Shown here piece after piece: positions 32,048 through 43,300 of a DNA stretch of 64,000 nucleotides. The translations under genes and the position numbers were made by a program. The notes beneath the pieces are model-generated. The model searched no databases, had not been told where the DNA came from, and saw only the letters and a program-made list of their open reading frames with translations. Within the stretch, counting starts at the first letter, position 1. The number at the start of each line of letters is the position of its first letter. This DNA comes from Planctomycetota bacterium (lineage in GTDB: Bacteria; Planctomycetota; UBA8742; UBA2392). Where the stretch lies: contig JACKIE010000005.1 of the NCBI GenBank assembly GCA_020638635.1, forward strand, positions 150,607 through 214,606, given 5' to 3'.

Positions 32048-32859
32048 TAGAACCGTTCTTCCTTGTGCTTGGTGGGCTCGGCCAGTTCGCGGTCTTTTTC
32101 CTTCACCTTCTTGGCGGGGATGCCGACGTACACCGCGTGTTCGCGGGTGTTGCGGGTCAGCAGGCCGTGGGCGCCGAGCATGCTGTTTTCACCCAGCTGC
32201 GCGCCGGCCAGCACGGTCGAGTGGTAGGTCAGGCGGCAGCGCGGGCCGATCACGGTTTTGCGGTTGTCCACGAACTGCTGCAGGTTGATGTCGTGGGTGT
32301 GGCTGTAGACGTTGACGAAGTCGGCGCAGCTCGACTTGTCGCCGAGCACGATGCCGCCGCGGTCGTCCAGCAGCACCCAGCGGTGGACTACCACGTTGTC
32401 GCCGACCTCCATGTTGTAGCCGAAAGTGAACTCGACGAACGGGAAGCACTTAAAATTCTTGCCCACGCGCTTGAAGATGTACTTGGCCAGCATGCGCCGC
32501 AGGCGGAAGCCGAGCTCGAGGTTCAGGCCGGCCGGGCTGCGGTCGTACATGTACCACAGCCACAGCAGCGGCTTGACCTCGGCGAACTTCACGGGGTCGC
32601 AGTCGCCGTAGTATTCGGATTCCAGGGTCACGAAGCGCGGGTCAAGCTGCATGCCCATCAGCGGGTTGCCGACCGCGCCGCCCCACAGGGTGACCAGGGC
32701 GTCGCGGCAGATGTCGCTGCGGTCTTCACCGGCGATAATGCGCTGCTCGATGCCGCTGACGAACTCGGTGTACAGCTCGTCGGCGTCGCCCGGCAGGTTC
32801 AACTGGCGCAGCTTCATTTCGACGCCGATCGGTTTGGCCGGCGGTGGCACGTCGGTCAT
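32047..32859 (-). CDS. Hexapeptide-repeat (left-handed beta-helix) acyltransferase
   Basis: 270 residues from ATG 32859, with AAGGAGA upstream. The N-terminal 120 residues are helical. From about 135 the sequence is a left-handed beta-helix with repeated [LIV]GxxxxI-type turns (VVVHRWVLLDDRGGIVLGD, GPRCRLTYHSTVLAGAQLGENSMLG), ending VYVGIPAKKVKEK as in sugar O-acetyltransferases. Acyl-CoA-dependent acylation of a sugar is likely. Position near a glycosyltransferase suggests surface-glycan decoration. Confidence 0.82.
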   Translation of the reverse strand: MTDVPPPAKPIGVEMKLRQLNLPGDADELYTEFVSGIEQRIIAGEDRSDICRDALVTLWGGAVGNPLMGMQLDPRFVTLESEYYGDCDPVKFAEVKPLLWLWYMYDRSPAGLNLELGFRLRRMLAKYIFKRVGKNFKCFPFVEFTFGYNMEVGDNVVVHRWVLLDDRGGIVLGDKSSCADFVNVYSHTHDINLQQFVDNRKTVIGPRCRLTYHSTVLAGAQLGENSMLGAHGLLTRNTREHAVYVGIPAKKVKEKDRELAEPTKHKEERF

Positions 32860-32916
32860 GGCAATCTCCTTGGGCGAGCATTCAAGGGAACAGGAGCCGC
32901 AAGCGCAAGCGCGCGG

Positions 32917-33300
32917 CTACGCCGGTCGGATCGAGGGCGCGTCGCTCGCGTTCAGCGGCTTCAAATCGCCCGCGTTCATCAGCACCGGGGCCATCAGCGC
33001 CTCGTACTGTCGAAGGTAGTCCTTCACATCAACACCGTGGTACTCGCCCGGCAGGTCCGCCATGCGCGAGATCGCCGACTTCGCCAGCTGCCGCGCGCCG
33101 CTGAAGTTGGCGTTGGCGTAGTGGTACAAACTGACGGCCGCCTGCAGGAACGCCTGGTAGAACTCGGCGTCGCGGCCTGTGCAACGTTTCCAGAGAACCT
33201 CCAGCACCTCATGCACCATGAACCAGTCGTGCGCGGCGTAAAGCGACAGCGCGCGCTGCCACAGCACGGAATCGGGCAGGTTCAGCAGGTCTTCGGCCAT
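32917..33300 (-). CDS. DUF309 family protein
   Basis: 127 residues from ATG 33300; the frame is open further but the family begins at MAEDLLNLPDSVLWQR. The helical segment FMVHEVLEVLWKRCTGRDAEF and FLQAAVSLYHYAN match DUF309, a small all-helical family of unknown function. It starts 57 bases upstream of the acyltransferase in the same direction, so both may share a transcript. Confidence 0.8.
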   Translation of the reverse strand: MAEDLLNLPDSVLWQRALSLYAAHDWFMVHEVLEVLWKRCTGRDAEFYQAFLQAAVSLYHYANANFSGARQLAKSAISRMADLPGEYHGVDVKDYLRQYEALMAPVLMNAGDLKPLNASDAPSIRPA

Positions 33301-33395
33301 TGAACTACATAACCACGCGGTGGCGCGAAGACGCAAGAGATAACGCAAGTACAGCGACGGCAAGGTCCCCGTCACCTGTAAGCCGGCTTGAAATG

Positions 33396-33464
33396 CAACC
33401 GCGAAGCACCGCAAAGGGCCGCGAAGTAATTGATCTTAGCGGTGCTTTGCGGCTCTTAGCGGTT
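33396..33464. repeat. Phased inverted repeat (cgcgaag / gcggt type)
   Basis: AACCGCGAAGCACCGCAAAG and GCGAAG units on the left, reversed TTAGCGGTGCTTTGCGG and CTTAGCGGTT on the right. Matches 8938-9020 in form. Confidence 0.8.
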
Positions 33465-33501
33465 AGCGCGTCGTTCGGGACCCGCAACTGTTGCTTGTGA
33501 A

Positions 33502-35943
33502 CTAACGATACCCGGGCGGGTGTTTCAGGCCGGTGGGGGGTGGGGGTGTGGTGAATGCGTCCTTGCTGATGGCGCCGGGCGGCACCAGCCTTACGTCCAG
33601 CACCGGCTCCGTGAACTGGAACTGCCAGGCCGGCCAGTCGGGGCGGGTCTCGCGCCAGGCGAAGATGCGCATGCGGTCGCGACTGAGCCCGATGATCGTC
33701 CCGTTCAGCACGTCGCAGGTGCGCACCGGCTCCGGCGCCGTGAACTCCAGCGCCGTGCTGCCGTCGCGGAACAGCATCGGCACCACGGGGCGCTTGATCG
33801 CCACCAGCAGGCAGCGCCGCCCGCCTTTCAGCTCGGTGGCGGCCAGGTCGGAAATCGCCGTGCCCGCGTAGAAGGCCAGCACCGGCGGCTCGCTCGACTT
33901 CGGGTCCCACACGAACACGTCGCCCGCGGTGTCGGCGATCAGCACGTACTTGTCATCGGCGGCCAGCGCCGTCACCTCGTGGCGCGTGCCCCGGTAACGC
34001 GCGGCCACGCGCAGGGTGCTGCCGCTGTCGTTGGTGGCCTCCAGCAGCATCACGCTGGGGCCGTTGGCGAACAGCAGCCGGTTGTCAAACACCTGCAGGT
34101 TGCGGGTGGTCGAGAACTTGCTGATCAGTTCCGGCATCACCTGCACCGCGCTGCTGTAGGGCTGCAGGCGCGGCCAGCGCAGCAGGCCGAACTCACTGTG
34201 CGTCGCGTAGATGAAGCCGTGGTAGACGACGGCCGCATTGATGCCCGTGCGCGCGTCAACACCCGGGCCGATGGGGTACTCCCGGTTCGCCTTCTGGTGC
34301 TGCACCAGCGTGGTGTAAACGCCGTTGCGCGCGCCGGCCAGAATCAGGCGATCCGCGCCCTCGCCCGCCACGCGCACGCTGCGCAGGCTGCCCAGCCGGC
34401 CGTGGTCGTAGTCGAGTGACAGCAGGGTGTTGTCCAGGTTCTCCTGGCTCAGCGGGTCGATCGCGAACACGCGGCGGCCTGAGGTCACCAACGCCACGGC
34501 GTCGATTTCGGGCTGGCTGCTGGATTCCTTTTCGGCCTCCTGCAACTCGACTTCGCTGAGTTCCTCGTTGTCCACTTCCTCGAGCTCGTCGGTCTCCGGC
34601 ACGTGCACGGAGACGGCCTCGGTCACCTCGGTGAGCGAAGTGCCCAGGGCTTCGTTCATTTTGCTGGCGGCCACGGTGGCGACGTCTTCTTCGTCGATCT
34701 CCGCCGGGCGGCGCATGGCCTGAGTGTCTTCCTCGGCGATGCGCACCGAGTCGCCTTCCTTCACCTTGCCGGTGTCGGCCTCGTGGTGTTCCTCGCGCAC
34801 GGGCTCGAGGCGCGGCTTGGAAATCGCGAGCTCGACCTGGCGGGCCTTCTGCGCTTCGATTTCCGCCATGGCCTTCAACTGTTCTGGCGACATGTTTTTC
34901 AGCATCAGCTTGTGCAGCAGGTCGGCCTTCAGCTGCTCGTCCCTGATCAGGTTGATGTAAACCTCGATGCGGTCGTCCGAGAGCTCCGACTTCAGCTTCT
35001 TCACCACCTCGACGTGCTTGTCGAGCATGATGGAGTCCATCGCCAGCTTGTCTTCCAGCACCAGCTTGCGCAGCGTGGCCTCCAGGCTGTGGGCCTGCTC
35101 GCGGTACTCCGCCTCAAGCTTGTCGAGCTCGGACTTCCGCTCCAGGTCTTTCAGTTTGCGCTCGTGTTCCTTGATCAGGCCCTCTTCGCGGGCGGAGACC
35201 AGGAAATCCTCCAGCTCCTGGCGCGAGAGCTCCTGGCCCAGCTGGTCGCGCAGCATGGCGGCCTGCACTTCCTGCTTGGCGCGGTCGCGCTCGCCCTGTT
35301 GCTTCACGTCGGCGATGTCCTGGCGGTGGCGCTCGAAGTCGTCGCTGCGCACGCGCCCCAGCTCGAGGCCCAGCTCGCCCAGGCCCTTGGCCTGCAACTC
35401 ACCGGCGCAGCGATCGACGATGCGCTGGCGGACTTTCTGCAGCTGGGTTTCGTCCGAAAGCTGCTGGGCGCTGTATTCCTTGATCACGCTGCGCACGGCG
35501 GCGGCCACCTGTTCCTGCACTTCCGCCTTCAGCAGCGGCCAGTCGAAGTGGCGGCGGCCCTCCACGTTGTGCTCGATGAACGAGTCGATGGTGTCGCGCC
35601 GGGTGATGTCCGGCGTGACGCTGAGCTCGAAATTCACGCTGGCGTCGAAGCCATCGCTGGTGGTGGCCTTCTGCGCGTTGAAGGGGATGCGCACGTCGCG
35701 GTCGCGCAGCAGGTGGGCGGTGAACTCGCCGGCGGTCTCCTCGCCGGGCATCAGCACCTTGGACTTGCCGCCTTTTTCCTCGACCAGGCCGACGAAGCCC
35801 TGGGGCACAGCGTACTTGCTGCCCAGGATGCCCTTGACCTGTTCGGACTTCACGCGCAGGTAGACGGTGTTGGCCGTGGGCGTGACGGGGTCGCGTTGGA
35901 AACGCTCCTGTTCCCCGTATTGTTTTTCGACGAATTCTTCCAT
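33502..35943 (-). CDS. SPFH/band-7 domain fused to a coiled coil and a beta-propeller
   Basis: 813 residues. Residues about 30-240 resemble an SPFH (band 7) domain (VYLRVKSEQVKGILGSKYAV; later FDWPLLKAEVQEQVAAAVRSVIKEY). Residues about 210-420 are a long charged coiled coil rich in Glu, Lys and Gln. An acidic linker (about 430-500) leads to a WD40/PQQ-like propeller (RVFAIDPLSQENLDNTLLSLDY; VLIADTAGDVFVWDPKSSEP). There is no signal peptide and no membrane segment, unlike most flotillin or prohibitin proteins. It may be a large scaffold inside the cell. Function unknown. Confidence 0.75.
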   Translation of the reverse strand: MEEFVEKQYGEQERFQRDPVTPTANTVYLRVKSEQVKGILGSKYAVPQGFVGLVEEKGGKSKVLMPGEETAGEFTAHLLRDRDVRIPFNAQKATTSDGFDASVNFELSVTPDITRRDTIDSFIEHNVEGRRHFDWPLLKAEVQEQVAAAVRSVIKEYSAQQLSDETQLQKVRQRIVDRCAGELQAKGLGELGLELGRVRSDDFERHRQDIADVKQQGERDRAKQEVQAAMLRDQLGQELSRQELEDFLVSAREEGLIKEHERKLKDLERKSELDKLEAEYREQAHSLEATLRKLVLEDKLAMDSIMLDKHVEVVKKLKSELSDDRIEVYINLIRDEQLKADLLHKLMLKNMSPEQLKAMAEIEAQKARQVELAISKPRLEPVREEHHEADTGKVKEGDSVRIAEEDTQAMRRPAEIDEEDVATVAASKMNEALGTSLTEVTEAVSVHVPETDELEEVDNEELSEVELQEAEKESSSQPEIDAVALVTSGRRVFAIDPLSQENLDNTLLSLDYDHGRLGSLRSVRVAGEGADRLILAGARNGVYTTLVQHQKANREYPIGPGVDARTGINAAVVYHGFIYATHSEFGLLRWPRLQPYSSAVQVMPELISKFSTTRNLQVFDNRLLFANGPSVMLLEATNDSGSTLRVAARYRGTRHEVTALAADDKYVLIADTAGDVFVWDPKSSEPPVLAFYAGTAISDLAATELKGGRRCLLVAIKRPVVPMLFRDGSTALEFTAPEPVRTCDVLNGTIIGLSRDRMRIFAWRETRPDWPAWQFQFTEPVLDVRLVPPGAISKDAFTTPPPPTGLKHPPGYR

Positions 35944-36048
35944 CTGCCCTCAAGTCTACAGCCCAAAAACGGCTTGAAAACGGGCGTTTCCGGGCCAATC
36001 GTCTTTGCCAAAACGCGTCGGCCGGTTTCTGTAATCCTTCTCCGGCTC

Positions 36049-36076
36049 TTGGCCGTAGTAATCCGGGGTCTAAAGT
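36049..36076 (+). promoter_or_regulatory. Likely promoter of the secreted protein gene at 36104
   Basis: TTGGCC at 36049-36054, 16 bases, TAAAGT at 36071-36076, start about 20 bases before the ATG. Confidence 0.5.
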
Positions 36077-36103
36077 GACCAACCTGACCATTCGGGAGAA
36101 TCC

Positions 36104-37222
36104 ATGAAAACTGCTCGTTTGTTGCTGGTGCCGGCCCTGCTGGCCGGCGCCCTGCTGGTGTCCGCCCAGGAGGCGGAAAAGCCGCCGTTCGAGTTCAAGG
36201 TATCGGGCGAGACCGCGGAAGACTTCAAGATCGAGTTTGTCGCCAACCAGAAGCCAGACCAGTCAAGCGCCAAGGCGGTGGTGGAAACCTACGCCGGCTG
36301 GACAGACAACCGCGAGTCCACGCAGGCCATCTTTGACGCCGTGGGCAAGAAGTGGGACGCGGCCCTGGCGAAGTCCATGCGCGCCCACGAAGCCAAGCTG
36401 CTCTCCGAGGCGATGCTGAAGGCGATCGACGAAGCCAAGGCGCCCGAAGAAGAAAAGGGCGATTCGGACTACTCGGTCAAGCGCGGCGCCGTGAAGGTCA
36501 CCGGCGAGAAGACGGATGACGCCGGCGTAAACTGGATCGAGGCCGTGCAGGAAACCCGCATCCACGAGAAGGACTGGGAAACGGGCGAAATGAAGGACCG
36601 CACCGAGGAATCCAAGCTGCGCTACTCGTGCGTCAAGGGAGACGACGGCCTGTGGCGCATCAACGTGATCGAAGAGTGGGCCAAGGACTGGGAAAACGCC
36701 GATGAAAATGGCGAAGCGCCCATGAAGTGGCAGCCCCAGAGCAACATGCTGGCGTTCATCCTGCTGGGCATGCAGGAATACGACAAGCGCAAGCCGGTGC
36801 CGGCGCTGAAGCAGGATTCGGCCGAGGCGGCCGCCAGGGCGGTGTTCGACTGGCTGATCCCGACGCGCGATGACCTAAGCAACTCGATCCATACCAAAGG
36901 CCTGAAGACCTGGACCGACCAGCTGCAGAAGCTTTTCACCGAGCAGTACCTGAAGGACCTGATGAAACCCTTTGCGGAACGCGACGACAGGGAGGAAGAG
37001 AAAGCTCGCGAAGTCGAAAGCACCAGCGAAGGGGCCGATGGCACGAAAGTCGTGAAATTCAAGCCCCGTTACGAGTGGGCGGGCGCGGTGGAAATCCACG
37101 TTAAGCAGACCGATGGCGTGTGGAAGGTTGTCACTGCCGGCTACTACGAGCAGGACTGGGCCAACGAGGGCAAATTGAAGTTTGTGAGCGAGCCTGACGT
37201 GTACCAACTGAACTGGCGATAG
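36104..37222 (+). CDS. Secreted protein of unknown function
   Basis: 372 residues with a signal peptide (LLLVPALLAGALLVSAQ, cleavage after SAQ). The mature part is acidic and rich in Lys, Glu, Trp and Asp, with two similar halves: each ends with a segment ending in (W)(R/K)(I/V)(N/V)V(I/T) near a Trp. No cysteines or catalytic motif stand out. A GGGAG site lies just before the ATG. Repetition of a DLWRI.../GVWKVV.. type motif suggests two NTF2-like domains, unproven. Confidence 0.7.
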   Translation: MKTARLLLVPALLAGALLVSAQEAEKPPFEFKVSGETAEDFKIEFVANQKPDQSSAKAVVETYAGWTDNRESTQAIFDAVGKKWDAALAKSMRAHEAKLLSEAMLKAIDEAKAPEEEKGDSDYSVKRGAVKVTGEKTDDAGVNWIEAVQETRIHEKDWETGEMKDRTEESKLRYSCVKGDDGLWRINVIEEWAKDWENADENGEAPMKWQPQSNMLAFILLGMQEYDKRKPVPALKQDSAEAAARAVFDWLIPTRDDLSNSIHTKGLKTWTDQLQKLFTEQYLKDLMKPFAERDDREEEKAREVESTSEGADGTKVVKFKPRYEWAGAVEIHVKQTDGVWKVVTAGYYEQDWANEGKLKFVSEPDVYQLNWR

Positions 37223-37307
37223 AGTCCGCAGTGAAGCAAACACGGGGACCCATTGCTACATAGTCTCAGGCACGCGGGTGGTTGTCCCAGCTTGCCCGCA
37301 GGAACGC

Positions 37308-37341
37308 AAAGCCCCCCGATTGCTCGGGGGGCTTTGGTTTT
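37308..37341. terminator. Bidirectional terminator between convergent genes
   Basis: AAAGCCCCCCGA / TCGGGGGGCTTT stem with a TTGC-like loop, T-rich on the plus side and with the reversed A-run on the minus side. Confidence 0.85.
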
Positions 37342-37345
37342 GGGG

Positions 37346-40300
37346 CTACTTGTCGGAGATGGTTACCTTCCACTCTTCGCTGTTGGCCCTTACTTCCTTG
37401 ACGTACATGCTGCCGCCCTGGGTGGGTAGTGCTGAGAACGTGCCTGGGATTTCGCACCTGAGCTGGTATTTCAACCTGGCAGTACCCTGCGGCATGTAGC
37501 TGACGAAGAACGCCACGCGGTCGTCTCGCAGCTCCACGTTCTGGCACAGGCCGCCGGCGTAGCCCTGGCCGCTGCGCAGGGCCACCGGCTCGCAACCAGC
37601 CGGCTTGAAGTCCTCAAAGGCCAGGTACTCGTAGTCGTTGTCGGCCTTGAGGTTCAACTCGACTTCGATCTTGTCGCCGCTGAGCAGCTTGGCGCCGTTT
37701 TCCAGGGGCTGGCGCTCGTACTCGATGCGCTTCTCCTTGTGGGTGCCTTCGCCGTTGTCGTTGGGCACGTCCACCTCGACTACCTTCTCGACCAGCTTGT
37801 AGTATTTGCGGTCGATGTGCAGCTCGTTGCCGCTGGCCTTCAGCTGGTCTTCCTTGCTGAAGTAGCTGAGGAAGCTGCTGAAGTACACCTTGCCCGCGCC
37901 CATGCGGGAAATCTCGAAGGTGTGCTTGCCCGGCGTGAGCTGCTGGCCGGTCAGGCGCAGGTTGGTCTGCAGGGCGAAGACGTTTTCCGGCGTCACTTCC
38001 CACTTGTGGATCTCGTTGCCGTCCATCTTCACGCTGACGGTGTAGCTGCGCGAAAGCTCGCCGGTCGCGCGGGCGTAGGCCATCAACGCCGAAACCGCGT
38101 GGCTGGTGTCCTTGGTGCTGTTCCAGCGTGAGCCCTTGCGGTTCTGGGCCAGCCAGCGCACGTGCTTTTCCAGGAACTTGTTGGCGGGGTCCACCATCAC
38201 GAAGGCCTGCATCACGAAGGCGTTGGTCTCGATCTTGTCGTTCCACCACCACCAGTAATCCTTGCCACCGTCCCACCAGCAGGTGCCGACTTCCAGGTCT
38301 TCCTTGCGGTAGTCCTCGATGTTGCTGATCAGGATCTTCGCGCGCTCCTTGTCGCCCGCCATGAACTCGGCCATGCACAGCATGGCGCGGGACTGGTGGG
38401 TCAGGTCGTCGCGGCGGTTGTAGATCAGGTCCAGCAGTTCCTTGTCGGCCGCGCCGCAGTAGGCCTGCACGTAGGCGATGTAGGCCACGCGGTGCACGTT
38501 CTTCTCCTGGCGCGCCAGGCCGGCAAGGAACTGCACGCCGCGGTCCAGCATGCCGTAGTCGAACTGCACGCCGGCATCCTTGGCCGTCTTGAGGCCGTAG
38601 CACACGTAGGCCGTCATGTAGGTGTCGCTCTGGCCCGCCTGCCACCAGCCCCAGCCGCCGTCACCGTGCTGCATGATGGTGAGGCGCTGCAGGCCGTAGC
38701 TGATGATGCCGTCCATGGTGCGCGAATCGAACACCGGGTTGTGCTTGTACCAGTAGGCGGCCTGCGGGTTCACGCCCTGGTAATCCAGCTTGGCGCGGCG
38801 CTCGGCGATCTGCTCGAGGCTGATGCCCGCGTCCTGCAGGGTCTTGCGCACCAGCACAGCCGGCAGGAAGCGGCTCATGGTCTGTTCCACGCAGCCGTAG
38901 GGGTACTCAAGCAAGTAGGGGAGAGCGTCCATGGCAAGCGCCGCGACGCTGGGTGAAAGCTGCAGGTCCAGGTTGGTCTGCTCCGGGTCAAGCTTGTCGG
39001 GCAGCTCGACGCTGAAGGTCTGGCTGGTTTCGCCATCCTTGATCACCGAGGTGACGGCCTGGTACATCTCCGCGCCGCGCACCTTGCAGGGGTAGGACTT
39101 CTCGGTGGCGTCGGATTCGATCGCGCTGAGGGCCAGCATGCGGACCTTGAAGCTGCCCGCGCCGGTCATGCGCACACGCCAGTCCACGCGTATTTCGCCG
39201 CCGGCCTTGACCGTGAACTCCTGAACATCCGGAGTTTCGGGGAACAGCTGGTAACTGCAGAAGCCGGCCTTTTCCGTTTCCGTGGCGGAGTCCAGCGGGT
39301 TCAGCATCAGCATGGCGCGTACGGCCAAATCCGTGTCGTAGCGGTTCATGATGATGCCGCTTAGCGTCACCACATCGCCCTCCACGAAGAAGCGCGGGGC
39401 CTGGTCGCGCAGGATCAGCTGCTTTTTCGTTTTGACGTTGTGGAAGCCCTCACCGACCTTGGCCACTTCCGTGATGCCGCGGGCCGCGATCTTCCAGTCG
39501 GTGAGGTTGTCCGGGAAATCCACGGTGATGGTGGCCTTGCCGTCCTTGCCGGTCACCACCCGGTGGCTGTAGAACACGCTGTCCTTGAAGTTGCTGCGCA
39601 CCCGGGGCGCCTGGGCGCCGGCCTCGTTGGCTACTTCCTCCAGCGAGTCGTCGAGGGACTGCTCCGCCTTTTTGGCGAACTCCGCCGTTGACGGAGACGG
39701 GGCGCCGGGCTCGTTGGCGGGTGCGCCATCCCAGGCTTCGCCTTCGCCGCCGGATTCGCCGTCCTCCATGCGGCCGCCCTTGCCGCCCTGGCGCGAACGG
39801 AAGCCGGCCCCGCCGCCGAGGTCGTTGTTCGGCTTGTCGGAGGGGTCCTCGGCGTTGCGCTCGGCCACGCGGCGGTCGTTGTCGAAGCCGCGGGCGAACT
39901 TGTCTGACTTGCTGTCCTTGGTCTTTTCCTTCTCGGTGTTGAACTCGAAGGAGTATCGCTCCCAGTTGATCCAGTCATGCACGCCGAAGCCCAGCGGCGC
40001 GCCGAACCAGCGGATGCTCTCGTACTTCTGGTTGTCCCACTGCACGGGTGCCACGGCCGTGTTGTAGCTGTTCACGAAGTTGAGGTTGTAGCCGCGGCGG
40101 TCGCCGTAGAAGTGCTTGATGATGTTGGGCGTGCGGTCCGGCATGATGTACTCGACCGAGCGGTCATAGATGCTGAGCGCGAACTCGGCCTGTACGGGTC
40201 TGCCCTGGTTGTCCTTGGCAGTGACGCTGATGGTGCCCTTCTCGCCGGGCTGGTACCAGTCCTTGTCGCTGGTCACCTGCACGTCCAGGAACTGGTCCAC

Positions 40301-43300
40301 GGGCGGCACGAACAGCTCGACGGTCTGGGTGTGCAACTCGCCGCGCTGGACGGTCAGCACGTTGATGTGGAAGTTGGGGATGTGCTCGCGACCCATGGTG
40401 AGCTCGAGCTCAAGCTGGCCGCCGGTCTTCTTCAGGTCAACGAAGCTCTGGGTGATGACTTCATTGCCGCCCATCACGCTGATCAGCATCCAGGCATCGT
40501 GGAAGTCGCTGGCCAGCAGCACGTGGGCGGTCTCGCCTTCCTTGTAAACCTTGGTCTGCGGGATCAGGCTGATGGTGCCGAAGCGGAAACTGCCGGGGAT
40601 CCACTCGTCGGCCTTCACGATCACGCGGGTGGTGCCGGTGATTTCGCTGCCCCATTCATCCGAGGTGCGGTAGACCAGCTCATAGGTGCCGGCTTTGGCG
40701 AAGGGCTCGTTCCACCAGGCCAGGCCGCGCTCGTCGGTGTCCAGCTCGTGGCTGCCGAGCAGGGTCTTGAGCTCGTCGATCTTGGTCATGCCCTTTTCGT
40801 CAACGCCCTTCACGAACGTGACCTGGTAGAGCTCCAGCTTGCCCTTGGCCTGCACCGGCTTGTCGTCGGCGGTCACGGTGCGCACCTCGACGTCGAGCTT
40901 GTCGCCCGGCCGATAGAAGCCCAGCTTGTTGTCCACGAAGGCGAAGAAGGCGCGGCGCAGGGCCTTCACGGCGCCTGAGCCAGTGATGGTGCGGCGCGAA
41001 CTGTCGGTGACCTCGACCTCGACGCGGAAGCGGTGGTCGTAATCGCCCCATTCTTCGAGGGCCTTCTTGGTGGACCACTCGATCACCAGCTCGCCCTGTT
41101 CATTGAGCTTGCCGGAGTTGTCGAGGATCAGCTCGGAGCCCGCGTTGCGATAGAACTGCTGGTCCGGCGTGCCGTAGTACATCGGCGTCTGCCAGTTATA
41201 CAGCCAGTCGTAGGCGCGCGGGAAATACACGCTGTGGAAGTAGAAGTCGCGGTACACCTTGTACTTCACGTCGGCGCCGGCGGCCGGACCGCCGAAGTAA
41301 TACTCGGCCTTGATGGTGGCGCTGACGGCCTGGCCCAGCTTGACCGGCTTGTCAGGCGCGGTGACGGTGACTTCGAACTCGGGCTTCTTGTATTCCTCGA
41401 CCTGGAAGCTGCCTGAGCCGATCCAGTTGCCGCTGGCCGAGCGCACGTAGAAGTACCAGGCGCCCAGGGACGCGTCCTTGGCGAGATCCAGGTCGTACTC
41501 GAGGGCGCCGAACTTCGTGGCGGTGATCAGCTTGTTCAGCTTTTCCTCTCCACGCGGGTTGTACAACTCGACCCGGAAGCCGGAGCCCGCCACGTTCTTC
41601 CATTCGCCGCCGTCGCGCTGGCGCAGCAGGATCTTGCCGTGCACCGCGTCGCCGGGGCGGTACACCGGGCGGTCGGTCATCGGGTACATGCGGGTGTCGT
41701 AGGTGCTGTAGTCATCCCAGCCGCGGCGCTGCCACCACGGGAAGCCCTGCTGCACGAAGGAAAAGCGGCCGTTGTTTTCAGCCAGCAGCAGGTAGCCGTC
41801 CCAGTCGGTGTTGCCCACGGTGGGCACGCGCACGCGGCCCTGGGCGTCGCTGGTGTAGCGGGCGACGTCGATGGTCCAGCGGATATTGTCGTTGTCCCAC
41901 CAGGTCTTCCAGCGCTTGTAGATGAAGCTGGTCTCGGCCAGAGGCGCGCCGGATTCGCTGTCCACCATGATCGCCAGGTTTTCGTCGGGGTTGTACGTCT
42001 GCACCACCAGCTGGGCGTCGGTGACCACTTCCAGGCGGCGGTCGATCACCGAGCCGGTGTCAACCTCAACCAGGTAGGCCCCGGCGGGCAGGGTCTGCGG
42101 CAGTTCAAAGGTCATGCGCGTGTAGTTGTGCAGGCCTTCATCGCCGGTCGTGTAGCTCTGGGCGAACACCTTCTCGCCGCTGTAGCGCTTGACCAGGCCG
42201 GCCAGCACCGGGTCGCCGATGCCGCTGAGGCCGGAGGTCTTGGCGTCCAGGAACTCGCGGTCCTTCATCATGGCGCTGAGGTTGAAGGTGAAGGCGCGCA
42301 CTTCGTACTTGCTGACGTTGCGGCTTTCGACCCACAGGCCCAGGTGCTCGCCTTTCTTGAACAGGCTGCGTTCGGTGCCCGGGCTCTCTTGGAAGTACCA
42401 GCTTGCGCCGTTGGGCCACTTGCGGACCTTCTTCTCGTCCTTGATCGCGCCCTCGTGTGCCACGGTCTGCACGCTCAGGCGCTCGGCCCGCAGCTGCTGC
42501 AGGTTGTAGCGCGCGCTGCTGGTTTCGGTGCTTTCCTTGAAGGCCGAGTCGTCGATCAGCTTCTGGTAGGCCTTGTCGGCATCCAGGTGACGGCCGACCT
42601 GCTGGTACGCGTAGCCGATGAAATACTGCGCGTCGTCGGCGTAGGGCGTGGCGTGGTAGTCTTTGTAGACCTGCTCGAAGGCCGGGATTGGTGAATAGTC
42701 GCCCGCCAGGGGGTCGAAGCTCTCCAGGTCCGGGTGGTACAGCATGTTCTGCGTGTACCAGTCGTCCAGCTGCGCCATGGCGACCATGAAGCTGCCCTTG
42801 CGGTACAGCGCCAAAGCACCCATGTTGTCGGCCTTGGCCGGGCCGGCGCTGATCACGTCCATGATTTCCTTGGGGAACTCGCGCTTCTGCACCAGCAGCG
42901 AGGTGCAGGCCTGCTTCAGCTCAGTGGCCAGCTTCACCAGCGCGTCGTGCTTGGCGATGATCTCGTCGCGGTCCTTGAACTCGTATTGGTAGTAGTAGTA
43001 GGTCTGCTTCTGGCCGTCGGCGTCGAAGTAGTCGATGCTCTTCTGCTGCTGGCCAGCCTGGTACTGCCAGGTGTGCAGCGCGGCCGCGGCGTCGAGTCCG
43101 GCGTTGAAGGCTTCTTCCACCATGGCGAAGGCGTCTTTGTCATCGCCCAGCCTGGCGATGGCTTTGCGCCCCTCGGGCTCGAGCAGGCTGAAGGACTTGG
43201 CCAGGCGGTCCTTGGCGCGCTCGACGTCTTCGCGCTCGGTGTGGTGGTAACTGGAGTCCGCGATCCAGCGGCCCCAGGAGCGCTCACCCTTGCTGTTCTC

